From NCBI RefSeq assembly GCF_900111255.1, contig NZ_FOGP01000004.1:62001-126000 (forward strand): 64,000 nt of DNA, read 5' to 3'. Shown here piece by piece: positions 8,754 to 17,015 of this stretch (positions are counted from its first letter, which is position 1; the number at the start of each line of letters is the position of its first letter). Under the pieces are notes generated by a model. It was not told the origin of the DNA, did not search any database, and saw only the letters and a list, made by a program, of their open reading frames with translations. Position numbers and translations under genes: made by a program. The stretch comes from Parafannyhessea umbonata (GTDB lineage Bacteria; Actinomycetota; Coriobacteriia; Coriobacteriales; Atopobiaceae).

Positions 8754-10166
8754 CTAGACGGCCTTGGCGGCAAGCGACTTTGCCGCAAGTTGGTCGCGAC
8801 CGAGCGTGTCGTGCGCCTCGCTAATCTGGACGCGAACGGCCTCATGGCCTGTCCCGCCATAAGTGTTGCGCGCACCGGCGATGCCAGCGGGATCAAGGTC
8901 CCGTGCGATGTCGTCCTCGAAGAGCGAACTCGCCTTCTTGAAGTCCTCGAGCGTGAGGTCCTCGAGCCCCATGTGGTGCTTCTCGCAGTAAAGGACCAGC
9001 TCGCCCACGACCTCGTGCGCGCGACGGAACGGCAGGCCGTGCTTGGCCAGGTAGTCGGCGACGTCGGTCGCGGCAGTGAAGCCCTGTCCAGCCTCGTCCA
9101 GCATACGCTGCTCGTGGACCTCCCAGGTTCTCACCATGCCCTCGACGCAGGTCATGCAGTCGTGAAGTGTCTCGGCCGCATCGATCGCGCCCTCCTTGCA
9201 CTCCTGAAGGTCCTTGTTGTACGCCAGCGGCAGTCCCTTCATAGTCGTGAGAAGCGTCATCAGGTCGCCGTAGACGCGGCCCGTCTTGCCGCGCGTGAGC
9301 TCAGCGAAGTCTGGGTTCTTTTTCTGCGGCATGATAGAGGATCCGGTGGAGTACGAGTCGCTAAGCGTGATGAAGCCAAACTCGGTGGTGGACCAGGTGA
9401 TGATCTCCTCGCACAGGCGCGAGAGGTGCATCATGCTCACGCTGCAGGCGTACTCGAGATCGAGCAGGTAGTCGCGGTCGGACACCGCGTCCATCGAGTT
9501 GGGAATGGGGTGGTCAAAGCCCAGGAGCTCCGTAGTGTAGTGACGGTCGAGCGGATAGGTAGTTCCCGCAAGGGCGGCCGAGCCAAGAGGGTTGGCGTCA
9601 GCCGCATGATAGGCCGAGGCGAGGCGGCCGAAGTCACGCGTGAGCATCCAGAAGTAGGCAAGCAGGTGGTGCGAGAAGAGCACGGGCTGCGCGTGCTGCA
9701 TGTGCGTATAGCCTGGCATGACCACGCCGAAGTACTTCTCCGCGCCTTCGAGAAGAGCGTCGCGCAAAGAGCAGTTGGCCTGAATCAGCCCAAGCAGGAG
9801 GTCCTTCGCGAGCAGCCGGATGTCAGTTGCAACCTGATCGTTTCTGGACCTTCCGGTGTGCAGGCGGGCACCAGCGTCGCCAATGTCTGCAGTCAGCGCA
9901 CCCTCGACGGCCATGTGGATGTCCTCGTCGTTGACGTCCCACTCGAAGGAGCCCGATTCGATCTTCTCCTTGATCGCGCGAAGGCCGGCCTCAATCTTCC
10001 GGACGTCCTCCTCAGAAAGGACGCCCTGCTTCGCGAGCATCTTGGCATGCGCAATGGATCCGGCGATGTCCTGCCGGTACATCTTCTTGTCCACCTCGAG
10101 CGAAGCGCCAAAGCGCTGGGTAAACTCATCGACGCCCTGCTCGAACCTGCCGGACCATAGTGCCAT
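8754..10166 (-). CDS. argH: Argininosuccinate lyase
   Basis: 470 residues. It cleaves argininosuccinate to arginine and fumarate, the last step of arginine synthesis. It begins MALWSGRFEQGVDEF and carries the superfamily signature GSSIMPQKKNPD plus TGRSRNDQVATD and GYTHMQHAQPV. The chosen ATG has GGGGGAG 6 bases upstream; a start five codons earlier overlaps that site. It follows argG by 27 bases, so the two form an argGH operon and should share the attenuator-like leader upstream of argG. Confidence 0.95.
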   Translation of the reverse strand: MALWSGRFEQGVDEFTQRFGASLEVDKKMYRQDIAGSIAHAKMLAKQGVLSEEDVRKIEAGLRAIKEKIESGSFEWDVNDEDIHMAVEGALTADIGDAGARLHTGRSRNDQVATDIRLLAKDLLLGLIQANCSLRDALLEGAEKYFGVVMPGYTHMQHAQPVLFSHHLLAYFWMLTRDFGRLASAYHAADANPLGSAALAGTTYPLDRHYTTELLGFDHPIPNSMDAVSDRDYLLDLEYACSVSMMHLSRLCEEIITWSTTEFGFITLSDSYSTGSSIMPQKKNPDFAELTRGKTGRVYGDLMTLLTTMKGLPLAYNKDLQECKEGAIDAAETLHDCMTCVEGMVRTWEVHEQRMLDEAGQGFTAATDVADYLAKHGLPFRRAHEVVGELVLYCEKHHMGLEDLTLEDFKKASSLFEDDIARDLDPAGIAGARNTYGGTGHEAVRVQISEAHDTLGRDQLAAKSLAAKAV

Positions 10167-10193
10167 GTGCTTCTCCCCCATCTTGCTAAAAAC

Positions 10194-11522
10194 CTATGCG
10201 CAAACGACGTGAACCTTGGCCTTCTCGGTAGGAGCCTGCGGAACAGGCGTCGCCGTGTTGCCAATCTGGAACTGCTTGACCTCATGCTCCGACAGCGACT
10301 GGACGTGCTTGGGGCCCTGCTGCTTGGACCAGGTCTGCGTGGGCAGCGAGTGGAGGCTGATCCAGCCGGCCGACTTGGAGCGATCGAAGAGGTCGCCGTC
10401 GCCGTAGGTGGCCAGGCCCTCCTGATACAGAGAGTAATCGGACTTGCGGCCGGTGACGACGAAGGTGCCCTTGTAGAACTTGGCCCTCACCTCACCGGTC
10501 ACATACTGCTGGGTGCTCGCGATGAACGCATCGAGGGAGTTCTTGAGCGGCGAGAACCAGAGGCCGTCGTAGATGAGCGTGGCCCACTTCTGATCAACCG
10601 ACGCCTTGTAGTGAAGCGTGTCGTGGTCGAGGCACATGGACTCGAGGGCCTTGTGGGCGTTGATGAGTGCGAGAGAAGCGGGGCACTCGTAGCACTCGCG
10701 GCTCTTGATGCCGATGACGCGGTCCTCGATCATGTCGATGCGGCCATAGGCGTTGGCGCCGGCAATCTTGTTGAGCTTCACGATGAGGTCGAGCATGGAC
10801 ATCTTCTTGCCGTCCAGGGAGACGGGAACTCCGGCCTCGAAGCCAATGACGACCTCGGTCGGCGTGTCGGGAGCCTCCTCAGGACTGACCGTCATCGTCC
10901 AGATGTCCGCAGGCGGCTCGTTCCAGGCGTTTTCGAGCACGCCGCACTCGATGGCCCTGCCGAACAGGTTGTCATCGATGGAGTAGGGCTTGGCCGCCGT
11001 GGTGGGAACGGGCACGTCGTGTGCGGCGGCCCACTCCATCTCCTGCTCGCGGGTCAGGAGGTCCCACTCGCGAACGGGAGCGATGACGTTGAGCGAGGGA
11101 TCGATGGCGTGGATGGAGGTCTCGAAGCGCACCTGGTCGTTACCCTTGCCGGTACAGCCATGGGCAATGTAGGTGGCACCGTACTGGTGCGCAGCCTCGA
11201 CCATGTAGGCCGAGATCATCGGGCGGGAGAGGGCCGAGAGCAGTGGGTAGGTTCCCTCGTATAGGCCGTTTGCGGCCACGGCCTTGGTCAGGACCTGCTC
11301 GGCGTACTCGTTGCGCATGTCAACCGACTCAGCGGCAATGGCACCCATGTCGAGAGCCTTCTGCTTGACCCAATTGAGGTCCTGAGACTCCTGGCCCACG
11401 TTGCAGCAAATGGCAACGACGTCGAGGTTCTTCTCGACCTGAAGCCACTTGACCATAACGGAGGTGTCAAGGCCACCGGAATACGCGAGGACTACCCTCT
11501 CCTTGTTTGCCGTCTCTACCAT
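10194..11522 (-). CDS. argG: Argininosuccinate synthase
   Basis: 442 residues. It condenses citrulline and aspartate using ATP. The N-type ATP pyrophosphatase loop LAYSGGLDTSVMVKWL, AHGCTGKGNDQVRFE and SPEEAPDTPTEVVIGFE identify the family. The C-terminal ~45 residues are longer than in compact homologues and end KVHVVCA. ATG 11522 follows GGGAG by 8 bases; the two starts further upstream lack a comparable site. First enzyme gene of argGH, preceded by a promoter, a short Arg-rich leader frame and an intrinsic terminator, which suggests control by arginine supply. Confidence 0.96.
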   Translation of the reverse strand: MVETANKERVVLAYSGGLDTSVMVKWLQVEKNLDVVAICCNVGQESQDLNWVKQKALDMGAIAAESVDMRNEYAEQVLTKAVAANGLYEGTYPLLSALSRPMISAYMVEAAHQYGATYIAHGCTGKGNDQVRFETSIHAIDPSLNVIAPVREWDLLTREQEMEWAAAHDVPVPTTAAKPYSIDDNLFGRAIECGVLENAWNEPPADIWTMTVSPEEAPDTPTEVVIGFEAGVPVSLDGKKMSMLDLIVKLNKIAGANAYGRIDMIEDRVIGIKSRECYECPASLALINAHKALESMCLDHDTLHYKASVDQKWATLIYDGLWFSPLKNSLDAFIASTQQYVTGEVRAKFYKGTFVVTGRKSDYSLYQEGLATYGDGDLFDRSKSAGWISLHSLPTQTWSKQQGPKHVQSLSEHEVKQFQIGNTATPVPQAPTEKAKVHVVCA

Positions 11523-11604
11523 CTGTATCACTCCCATGTTTGTTGGCGTGCTCGCCACTTGCTTCCGTCAGTTTCCATGACTATTAGCTACGCTGCATAA
11601 GAAA

Positions 11605-11637
11605 AATGGCACCCGGGCGCGATGCCTGGGTGCCATT
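11605..11637 (-). terminator. Intrinsic terminator in the argG leader (candidate attenuator)
   Basis: aatggcaccc at 11605-11614 pairs with gggtgccatt at 11628-11637, with two further inner pairs and a 7-base loop. Minus transcripts run on into five Us before reaching argG, whose start is 83 bases downstream. Its upstream arm plus loop contains GGCAUCGC (RNA for 11626-11619), the exact complement of GCGAUGCC inside the leader peptide frame (11700-11693). An alternative antiterminator is therefore possible. Confidence 0.8.
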
Positions 11638-11666
11638 GGGTCTCTGTATTTCGAGGTGTATCCCTC

Positions 11667-11759
11667 TTAGAAGACACAAGTCAGCACGCGCTGGCATCGC
11701 AGCGTGATTCGTCGGTTCTGGCGTCGGAGGGAGCTCACTGCGGTCATGTTGTGCTGCAT
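11667..11759 (-). CDS. Putative arginine-rich leader peptide of argGH
   Basis: A 30-codon frame begins at ATG 11759 after a strong AAGGGGG ribosome site and ends at TAA 11667, 30 bases before the terminator hairpin. Six of its residues are Arg, within SLRRQNRRITLRCQRVL. Four of the six use CGA and two use CGC. The arrangement of promoter, ribosome site, Arg-codon run, stop and terminator is that of ribosome-mediated attenuators such as trp and his leaders. That would make argGH transcription depend on charged tRNA-Arg. The peptide itself probably has no function. This is inference from sequence layout; the frame was read by hand. Confidence 0.6.
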   Translation of the reverse strand: MQHNMTAVSSLRRQNRRITLRCQRVLTCVF

Positions 11760-11819
11760 ATTGGCTTTCCCCCTTCGTAAACCAGCAGCTCGTTGCTGCG
11801 CGAGACTTGTTGGGTTGGT

Positions 11820-11848
11820 ACTTTAGCGTGCTAGACGGCGATTGCCAA
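11820..11848 (-). promoter_or_regulatory. Candidate promoter for the argG leader transcript
   Basis: Minus strand TTGGCA (11848-11843), a 17-base spacer and TAAAGT (11825-11820). Transcription would begin near 11813, leaving about 54 bases before the leader peptide ATG. Five of six bases match the -35 consensus and four of six the -10. Confidence 0.5.
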
Positions 11849-12115
11849 CGATTTCCGCCGTAGGTAATTTTCTTGAAACAAAAGGCTAACATTTCTGCGC
11901 GCTCACGTAACAATGCAGCACGTTTGTCGACAAACGCCCCACAAATCCGCAGGTACTCTGCGTATGCGGTCATATGCATATAATATTGCAAGCGTCGTAT
12001 ATGCCACAATGGCCTGACTTTTACGCGCGTTCGTCAAACCCAGATACGAAGACGGGGCCGGAACGTCAGCCCCGACCCCGTTCGCGCAAATTTTCTACCA
12101 AAACTTTGCGCAGCT
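11849..12115. promoter_or_regulatory. Intergenic region upstream of the argG promoter, with two operator-like repeats
   Basis: Non-coding stretch between the argG promoter and the GH3 gene stop. It holds a perfect 16-base palindrome, CGTTTGTCGACAAACG (11921-11936), and TGCATATAATATTGCA (11975-11990), which loosely resembles an ArgR box. The second element overlaps an alternative minus-strand promoter, TTGTGG-18-TATTAT (12009 to 11980). A GC-rich hairpin without a U run (about 12052-12081) follows the GH3 gene and may be its terminator. Confidence 0.4.
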
Positions 12116-14995
12116 CTACTTGACTCGCACACCCTTCATCATCGCGCCGCCGGCAGTTAGGATGCCGGCGGCGACCAAGATCAGCGGCGCCACGTCAACC
12201 GCAAGGTCGCCCGTCTTGGGAAGCCCGGCGTATGCGGCCTTCGAGCGGGCCTGATGCGAAGGCGCGGAGGTTGCGGCGTAGATGGAGGAAGAATCGTCGC
12301 TCGCCTCGGATGCGTTTTGGGCCGCCTTGGCAACGGCAAACGCAGTCGAGAGGTCAAACTCACCCTCACCGTAGTCATAGGCGAGCGCCAGAGCGTGCTT
12401 GCCCGCGGAGAGCGCGTCGAGGAAGCTCGACGAGAGCGCCAGAACGGTCGAGCCAGGAAGAACCTCGTAGTCTCCCTCGCTCACAGCAACGCCATCAACG
12501 AGCACCTTTACCAGTTTGTCATGACGAGCGTTGGTCTCGAAGACGAGGCCTCTCTCGGAGCCCGCGACATACGTCGCATTTCCGCCATTGGTGAACTGGT
12601 AGTCATACGAAAGGCCGAAGCCGCGCTTGTACAGCGTCGGCGAGGGGTCAAACGTGTAGGAGCCGTCATCCTTCTTGGTCATACTCGGGATGTTGACCGG
12701 AAGCTCTCCCGTAGGGTTCCGCGCGTCGAACATCGCCTCGACGGCCGCGATGATATTCGCGTTGTAGGCACCGGCGTTTCCGGAACCACGGTCGGTGGGG
12801 TCCATGTTGGTGCCAGAGGCCATGTATGCGAGCACGATTGCGTCGGCGTTCTGATAGCGAGCGACGTCGTAGGGCAGGTTAGCGCTCAAGAGCACGAACT
12901 TTCCACCGGCGGCGTGAGTCTGGTCGATGGCCTTCTGAATGCCCTGGTGGTAAGGAGAGTCATCCTGCAAGCCCGAAACGTTGTACATCTTGCTCAGGGC
13001 AATCGTCACGTCAGCGTGCGCGAGGGCGTCGATGAGGTCCTGACTGTAGAGGGCGGTGCCGGTTGATGCATCATAATAGAGGGCGATGACGATCTTCATG
13101 GCGGAGGAGTCCGAGCCGCGGGTCGCGCCCGACACCAGGTTGGTAACCTTGGCATCGGCAGCAATGATGCCCTTCTCCTGGAGGTCCTTGATTGCGTGGT
13201 CGAGGACGACCTCGTCGCCCTGCTGGCGGCCAAGGACCACAACGGCTCCCTTGTGGCCGGAGACGGGAAGCGTAATGCTGTCGTTCTTGATGACCGTGAC
13301 CACCTGCTGGGCAACGTCCATCTCGGTCGCATGGTTCTCGTCGCTGCCCACGACCTGCTTCGCGTTGGCAACGGCCTGATCGAGGTTGATCGCGGAAACG
13401 TCAAGGTCGAGAATGCCGTACTTCTTCTTTAGCTCGAGGATGCGCCTGACGCTCTCATTGATGCGGTCCACGGGGATGGAGCCGTCGTTCACCTTCGCGA
13501 TGAGCGCCGCGATGTACTGGTCGTAGAATGCCGCGGCTTCCTCGCTCTTCAAATCAGTGGGAATGAGGAGCATGTCGGCACCGGCATTGATGACCTTCTC
13601 GGCAACGTTCGTGCAGTACTCAACGGACCCCTTTCTGCCAGGAACCAGACCGCCGTCATACACGGCGCCCATCTCGAGGGCGTCGGTAACGATGACGCCG
13701 TCGTAACCGAGTTCGCGGCGAAGAAGATCGGTCAGAATCTTGTGGGACATCGTTGCGGGATAGTAGCCCGTGGTTCCGTCGGCGAAGATGACAGGATCGT
13801 CGAACTGGGGCAGCGTGATGTGTGCCGTCATGATAATATCGGCGCCGCCCTCGACAACGAACTTGAATGGAACGAGCTCGGTCTTGCGGAGCTCGTCACC
13901 AGTCTTGTTGACCGACGCTCCGCCCGTGTGCGTGTCGGTCGCCGTGTCGCCATGGCCCGGGAAGTGCTTGAAGGTCGCGGCAACGTTGCTCTTCTTAAGG
14001 CCGCGCATGAACGCCATGGCAAGCTTTGCGACGGTCTTGGGGTCATCCGAGAAGGACCTCACGCCAATCACGGGGTTGAGCGGATTGTTGTTGACATCGG
14101 CATCAGGCGCAAAGTCCACGTTGAAGCCAAGGGCCGCAAGCTCCTTGCCAATCACTTCTCCGGTCTTCTCCGCATTGGCCTCGGCCTGCTCGCCCGTCGC
14201 GCCGGTCGCCATGCTGCCCGTCATGCGGGTGCCCATAGAGAGGCGTGTCACAACGCCACCCTCCTCATCGATCGGCATGAGGTACGGAATCTTGCTTGTC
14301 GCGCCAATCTGACCGTTGTTGGCCTGAAGGTCATACACGAGACGGAACGTCTGCTCTACACCCTTTACGTTCTGGCCAAACAGAATGATGCCGCCATACT
14401 GGTGCTTGCGCAGCGCAGCAGCCAGCTCGGGCACCGCGGAAAGGTCAACGACCTCTTGGCCATTCCAAGTACGGATGGCAGGAATGATCATCTGGGCGAT
14501 CTTCTCGTCGATGGTCATGTGAACGATGATCTGATCGACGTCGCTGTCGGACTGCACGGCAATCTTTGGTGCCGCCGTAGTCGGAGTGGCGCTCGCGGGC
14601 AGATGACCGGCATCCGCAGGCACAACCCGCGATGCGGCGGATTCCTGCGCAGTCACAGGAAAAGCGGGTGCGCCCGTCGCGGGCTCGGGGGCTGCGGGGG
14701 CAGCGGTTGCCTCGGACACCTCGGCAGAAGCCTGATACACCTGGGCTGACTCATCCTTCGCTTCCAGGACCTCACCAGGTCTCTTGGTAGGAGCCACACT
14801 CGCTTCCGGCGAAGGTTCCTCAGCCTTTGCGTCGCCCTGGGCAGCGACCGAGTTTGACGTTACGACGTCTTGCGCGTCTTCGTCTGCCCAGGCAACCCGT
14901 GAAAGCGCCGTGGCGGCACCAAAGACCAATGCCGTCGAGAGGAACGCTCGCAACAGGATTGCGACAGGGCGTCTGCCACAACACTTTTGAGCCAT
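12116..14995 (-). CDS. Cell-wall-anchored glycoside hydrolase family 3 protein (beta-N-acetylhexosaminidase-like)
   Basis: 959 residues. It has a signal peptide (RPVAILLRAFLSTALVFG region), a ~120-residue Ala/Pro/Glu-rich spacer, a GH3 TIM-barrel domain (about 150-525) with MPIDEEGGVVTRL, KHFPGHGDTATDTHTG (His344 region) and VIVTDALEMGAV, and a second GH3 alpha/beta domain (about 540-780). A small beta domain follows, then a sortase motif LPKTG at 925-929, a hydrophobic helix and a basic tail. KHFPGHGDT is typical of NagZ-type beta-N-acetylglucosaminidases, so peptidoglycan or host glycans are plausible substrates, but specificity cannot be read. Located on the cell surface. Ribosome site AGAAGG precedes ATG. 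Monocistronic. Confidence 0.88.
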   Translation of the reverse strand: MAQKCCGRRPVAILLRAFLSTALVFGAATALSRVAWADEDAQDVVTSNSVAAQGDAKAEEPSPEASVAPTKRPGEVLEAKDESAQVYQASAEVSEATAAPAAPEPATGAPAFPVTAQESAASRVVPADAGHLPASATPTTAAPKIAVQSDSDVDQIIVHMTIDEKIAQMIIPAIRTWNGQEVVDLSAVPELAAALRKHQYGGIILFGQNVKGVEQTFRLVYDLQANNGQIGATSKIPYLMPIDEEGGVVTRLSMGTRMTGSMATGATGEQAEANAEKTGEVIGKELAALGFNVDFAPDADVNNNPLNPVIGVRSFSDDPKTVAKLAMAFMRGLKKSNVAATFKHFPGHGDTATDTHTGGASVNKTGDELRKTELVPFKFVVEGGADIIMTAHITLPQFDDPVIFADGTTGYYPATMSHKILTDLLRRELGYDGVIVTDALEMGAVYDGGLVPGRKGSVEYCTNVAEKVINAGADMLLIPTDLKSEEAAAFYDQYIAALIAKVNDGSIPVDRINESVRRILELKKKYGILDLDVSAINLDQAVANAKQVVGSDENHATEMDVAQQVVTVIKNDSITLPVSGHKGAVVVLGRQQGDEVVLDHAIKDLQEKGIIAADAKVTNLVSGATRGSDSSAMKIVIALYYDASTGTALYSQDLIDALAHADVTIALSKMYNVSGLQDDSPYHQGIQKAIDQTHAAGGKFVLLSANLPYDVARYQNADAIVLAYMASGTNMDPTDRGSGNAGAYNANIIAAVEAMFDARNPTGELPVNIPSMTKKDDGSYTFDPSPTLYKRGFGLSYDYQFTNGGNATYVAGSERGLVFETNARHDKLVKVLVDGVAVSEGDYEVLPGSTVLALSSSFLDALSAGKHALALAYDYGEGEFDLSTAFAVAKAAQNASEASDDSSSIYAATSAPSHQARSKAAYAGLPKTGDLAVDVAPLILVAAGILTAGGAMMKGVRVK

Positions 14996-15202
14996 TTTTG
15001 CCTTCTCTCGTAACCGTAGCCTATGCGCCCACTCGAATGTAGCACCTGGATTGTGACAAGACGTTTCATATAGTTGAGCGGTTTCTTATTGAACCTTTGC
15101 GTCAATATCAATATGAATAGTGGTTACAACACCGTGGTACCAGACGAGAAGGTCATGGCATCCGGAGTGGGTGCATGCCGGTTGCCCGACGTGCTACATA
15201 AG

Positions 15203-15235
15203 AAAACGGGCCAGAGGCTAAGCCCCTAACCCGTT
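15203..15235 (-). terminator. Intrinsic terminator of tRNA-Lys
   Basis: aacggg at 15205-15210 pairs with cccgtt at 15230-15235, with an inner ggcttagcc stem. Minus-strand transcripts end in TTTTCTT just past the tRNA. Confidence 0.7.
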
Positions 15236-15243
15236 GCATTCTT

Positions 15244-15319
15244 TGGTGGGTCGTGTGGGTCTCGAACCCACGACCTTGGGATTAAAAGTCCCCTGCTCTA
15301 CCAACTGAGCTAACGACCC
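15244..15319 (-). tRNA. tRNA-Lys (anticodon TTT)
   Basis: 76 bases with encoded CCA. It starts GGGTCGTTAGCTCAGTTGG. Anticodon loop CTTTTAA gives TTT (Lys). The T arm is GTGGGTTCGAGACCCAC, and the acceptor GGGTCGT pairs with ACGACCC, then A and CCA. Confidence 0.96.
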
Positions 15320-15381
15320 TTTTGCAGGTGAATCATACCACGATGAGTGACCCTCGAACTAGACGACCCACATGGATGAGA

Positions 15382-16665
15382 TTACTGGTTCTCCCAGGCC
15401 CACTGCCCCTCGACGAAGACGGGAACCTGGTCGCCGTCCTGCGTAATGCCCCAGATGTTGATGTCATCCGAGCCAATCATGAAGTCCACGTGGACGGCAG
15501 ACTGGTTGACCCCGTGGGCGATGAGCTCCTCCTTGTTCATCTCAAGGCCGCCGGCGAGGCACTCGGGGAAGCCCATGCCCAGTGCAAGGTGACAAGAGGC
15601 GTTCTCGTCGTAGAGCGTGTCATAGAACAGAATCTCGCTCTGCCGGATAGGGGTGTTCTTGGAGATAAGTGCGCACTCCCCCAGTCGACAGGAGTTCTCG
15701 TCCGTCTCGATGATGTGGCGCAGGACCTCCTTGCCGCGCTTGGCGCCAAAGTCAATCACACGGCCGCCCTCAAACCTGAGCCAGAACCCATCGATGATCT
15801 GACCCGCATGGACAAGCGGCATGGCGGAGTACACGATGCCGTCGGCACGCATACGATCGGGCGAGGTAAACACCTCTTCGGTCGGGATGTTGGGGAAGTA
15901 CGAGACTCCACCGACGGTCGTTCCGGCACCACCATCCCACAGTGAGCCCTTGTTAAGGCCGACGGTGAGGTTGGTGCCGTTCTTGGCCTCGTAGCGAAGC
16001 GCGTCGAAGGCAGCCTCGTTCAGACGGCGCTTGTTCTTTTCGAACGCCGCATTGTGCGTCTCCCAGTCGCTTTGGGGATCGGCACCGTCCGCTCGGGCGG
16101 CCGAAAGGATGGCGAGCCACATCTTATAGATGGGCTCGACCCCGTCAGTCTCAGGAAAGACCTTCTTGGCCCAAGCCTCGACGGGAACGCCGGCGATGCA
16201 CCAGGCGTTGCGACCGAAATCCATGCCATCACGAAAGGCCATGCACTCGGTGTTGCGCGCAAAACGTGCGGCCGCAGGCTTCTTAGGATCGATTCCGTCG
16301 AAAATGGAGGGGTCGGAGCCTTCAAGGAACAGGAAGCATGCACCGTCTTCGGCAAGGCCGTTGAGCTGTTCGCGCTTCCACGCGGGCACATGCTTGAAGT
16401 AGTCGATGCCAACGTTCTGATACTCCAGACGACTCATCTGGTCGTCAGCCCAGATTACGGTAACGTGCCCGGCACCAGCCTCATATGCCTTCTTGACAAC
16501 GACGCGGGCGAAGTCCGCGCGCTCGACCGGAGAGTTAACGACAACCTCCTGCCCTTTCTGAACCGCAATGCCCTTGCGGACAATCAGCTCGGCGTAGGCT
16601 TCAATCTGGGGAGCCAGCCCCTCGAGAGCGCGCCTGGCCTCTTGCTCGGTCATGGTCTCGACCAT
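15382..16665 (-). CDS. M29-family aminopeptidase
   Basis: 427 residues, close to the usual ~410 of the AmpS/PepS group of cytosolic metallo-aminopeptidases, which trim N-terminal residues from peptides. Recognisable parts are YAELIVRKGIAVQKGQEVVV at the N-terminus, NIPTEEVFTSPDRMRADGIV in the middle, and SCRLGECAL, ILFYDTLYDENASCHLALG and GSDDINIWG near the end. The last third supplies the metal ligands (Glu, His, Tyr, His, Asp). The ATG at 16665 has AAGGGA 7 bases upstream; the open frame continues 43 codons further without a site. No operon partner. It ends just beyond the tRNA-Lys gene on the same strand. Confidence 0.9.
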   Translation of the reverse strand: MVETMTEQEARRALEGLAPQIEAYAELIVRKGIAVQKGQEVVVNSPVERADFARVVVKKAYEAGAGHVTVIWADDQMSRLEYQNVGIDYFKHVPAWKREQLNGLAEDGACFLFLEGSDPSIFDGIDPKKPAAARFARNTECMAFRDGMDFGRNAWCIAGVPVEAWAKKVFPETDGVEPIYKMWLAILSAARADGADPQSDWETHNAAFEKNKRRLNEAAFDALRYEAKNGTNLTVGLNKGSLWDGGAGTTVGGVSYFPNIPTEEVFTSPDRMRADGIVYSAMPLVHAGQIIDGFWLRFEGGRVIDFGAKRGKEVLRHIIETDENSCRLGECALISKNTPIRQSEILFYDTLYDENASCHLALGMGFPECLAGGLEMNKEELIAHGVNQSAVHVDFMIGSDDINIWGITQDGDQVPVFVEGQWAWENQ

Positions 16666-16898
16666 GTAGTATCCCTTCGTTCTCCCAAAAAATGGGATGG
16701 GCCCCAAGGACCCCGATTCAATTAAAAGCGCAAGGGGGATTTTAAACCATCCATCCGCATGCAAGGTGTAGGTATCAGAAGTATCCGCATCCAACGTGTG
16801 ACCCGTTCACGCACGCCCGGCCCCGGAAGCGACACGCGCCGAAATTGACCGCTCGGATAGGCGTCGGTTGCGACAAGTGTGCTACTATTCATCCGTAC
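16666..16898. promoter_or_regulatory. Divergent intergenic region, aminopeptidase / tRNA-Gly
   Basis: 233 bases between the minus-strand aminopeptidase start and the plus-strand tRNA-Gly. It must contain both promoters. TTGACC near 16846 is a -35 candidate on the plus strand, but no good -10 at 17-base spacing was found. Nothing else was recognised. Confidence 0.3.
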
Positions 16899-16973
16899 GC
16901 GGGCGTCGCCAAGTGGTAAGGCAATGGCTTCCCAAGCCATCATCCGCGGGTTCGAGTCCCGTCGCCCGCTCCA
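16899..16973 (+). tRNA. tRNA-Gly (anticodon CCC)
   Basis: 75 bases with encoded CCA. It starts GCGGGCGTCGCCAAGTGG. The stem ATGGC/GCCAT holds loop TTCCCAA, giving anticodon CCC. The T arm is CGGGTTCGAGTCCCG and the acceptor GCGGGCG pairs with CGCCCGC, then T and CCA. Confidence 0.95.
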
Positions 16974-16984
16974 GTGACTTGACA

Positions 16985-17015
16985 GGGACCCTTCCGTCGG
17001 AAGGGTCCCCTTTTT
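16985..17015 (+). terminator. Intrinsic terminator of tRNA-Gly
   Basis: gggacccttcc (16985-16995) pairs perfectly with ggaagggtccc (16999-17009) around GTC, followed by CTTTTT. Confidence 0.9.

Noticed and set aside
11584-12009. 141-codon minus-strand frame upstream of argG
   Set aside because: It spans the promoter, leader frame and terminator and has no ribosome site or protein-like composition; the shorter Arg-rich frame explains the region better.
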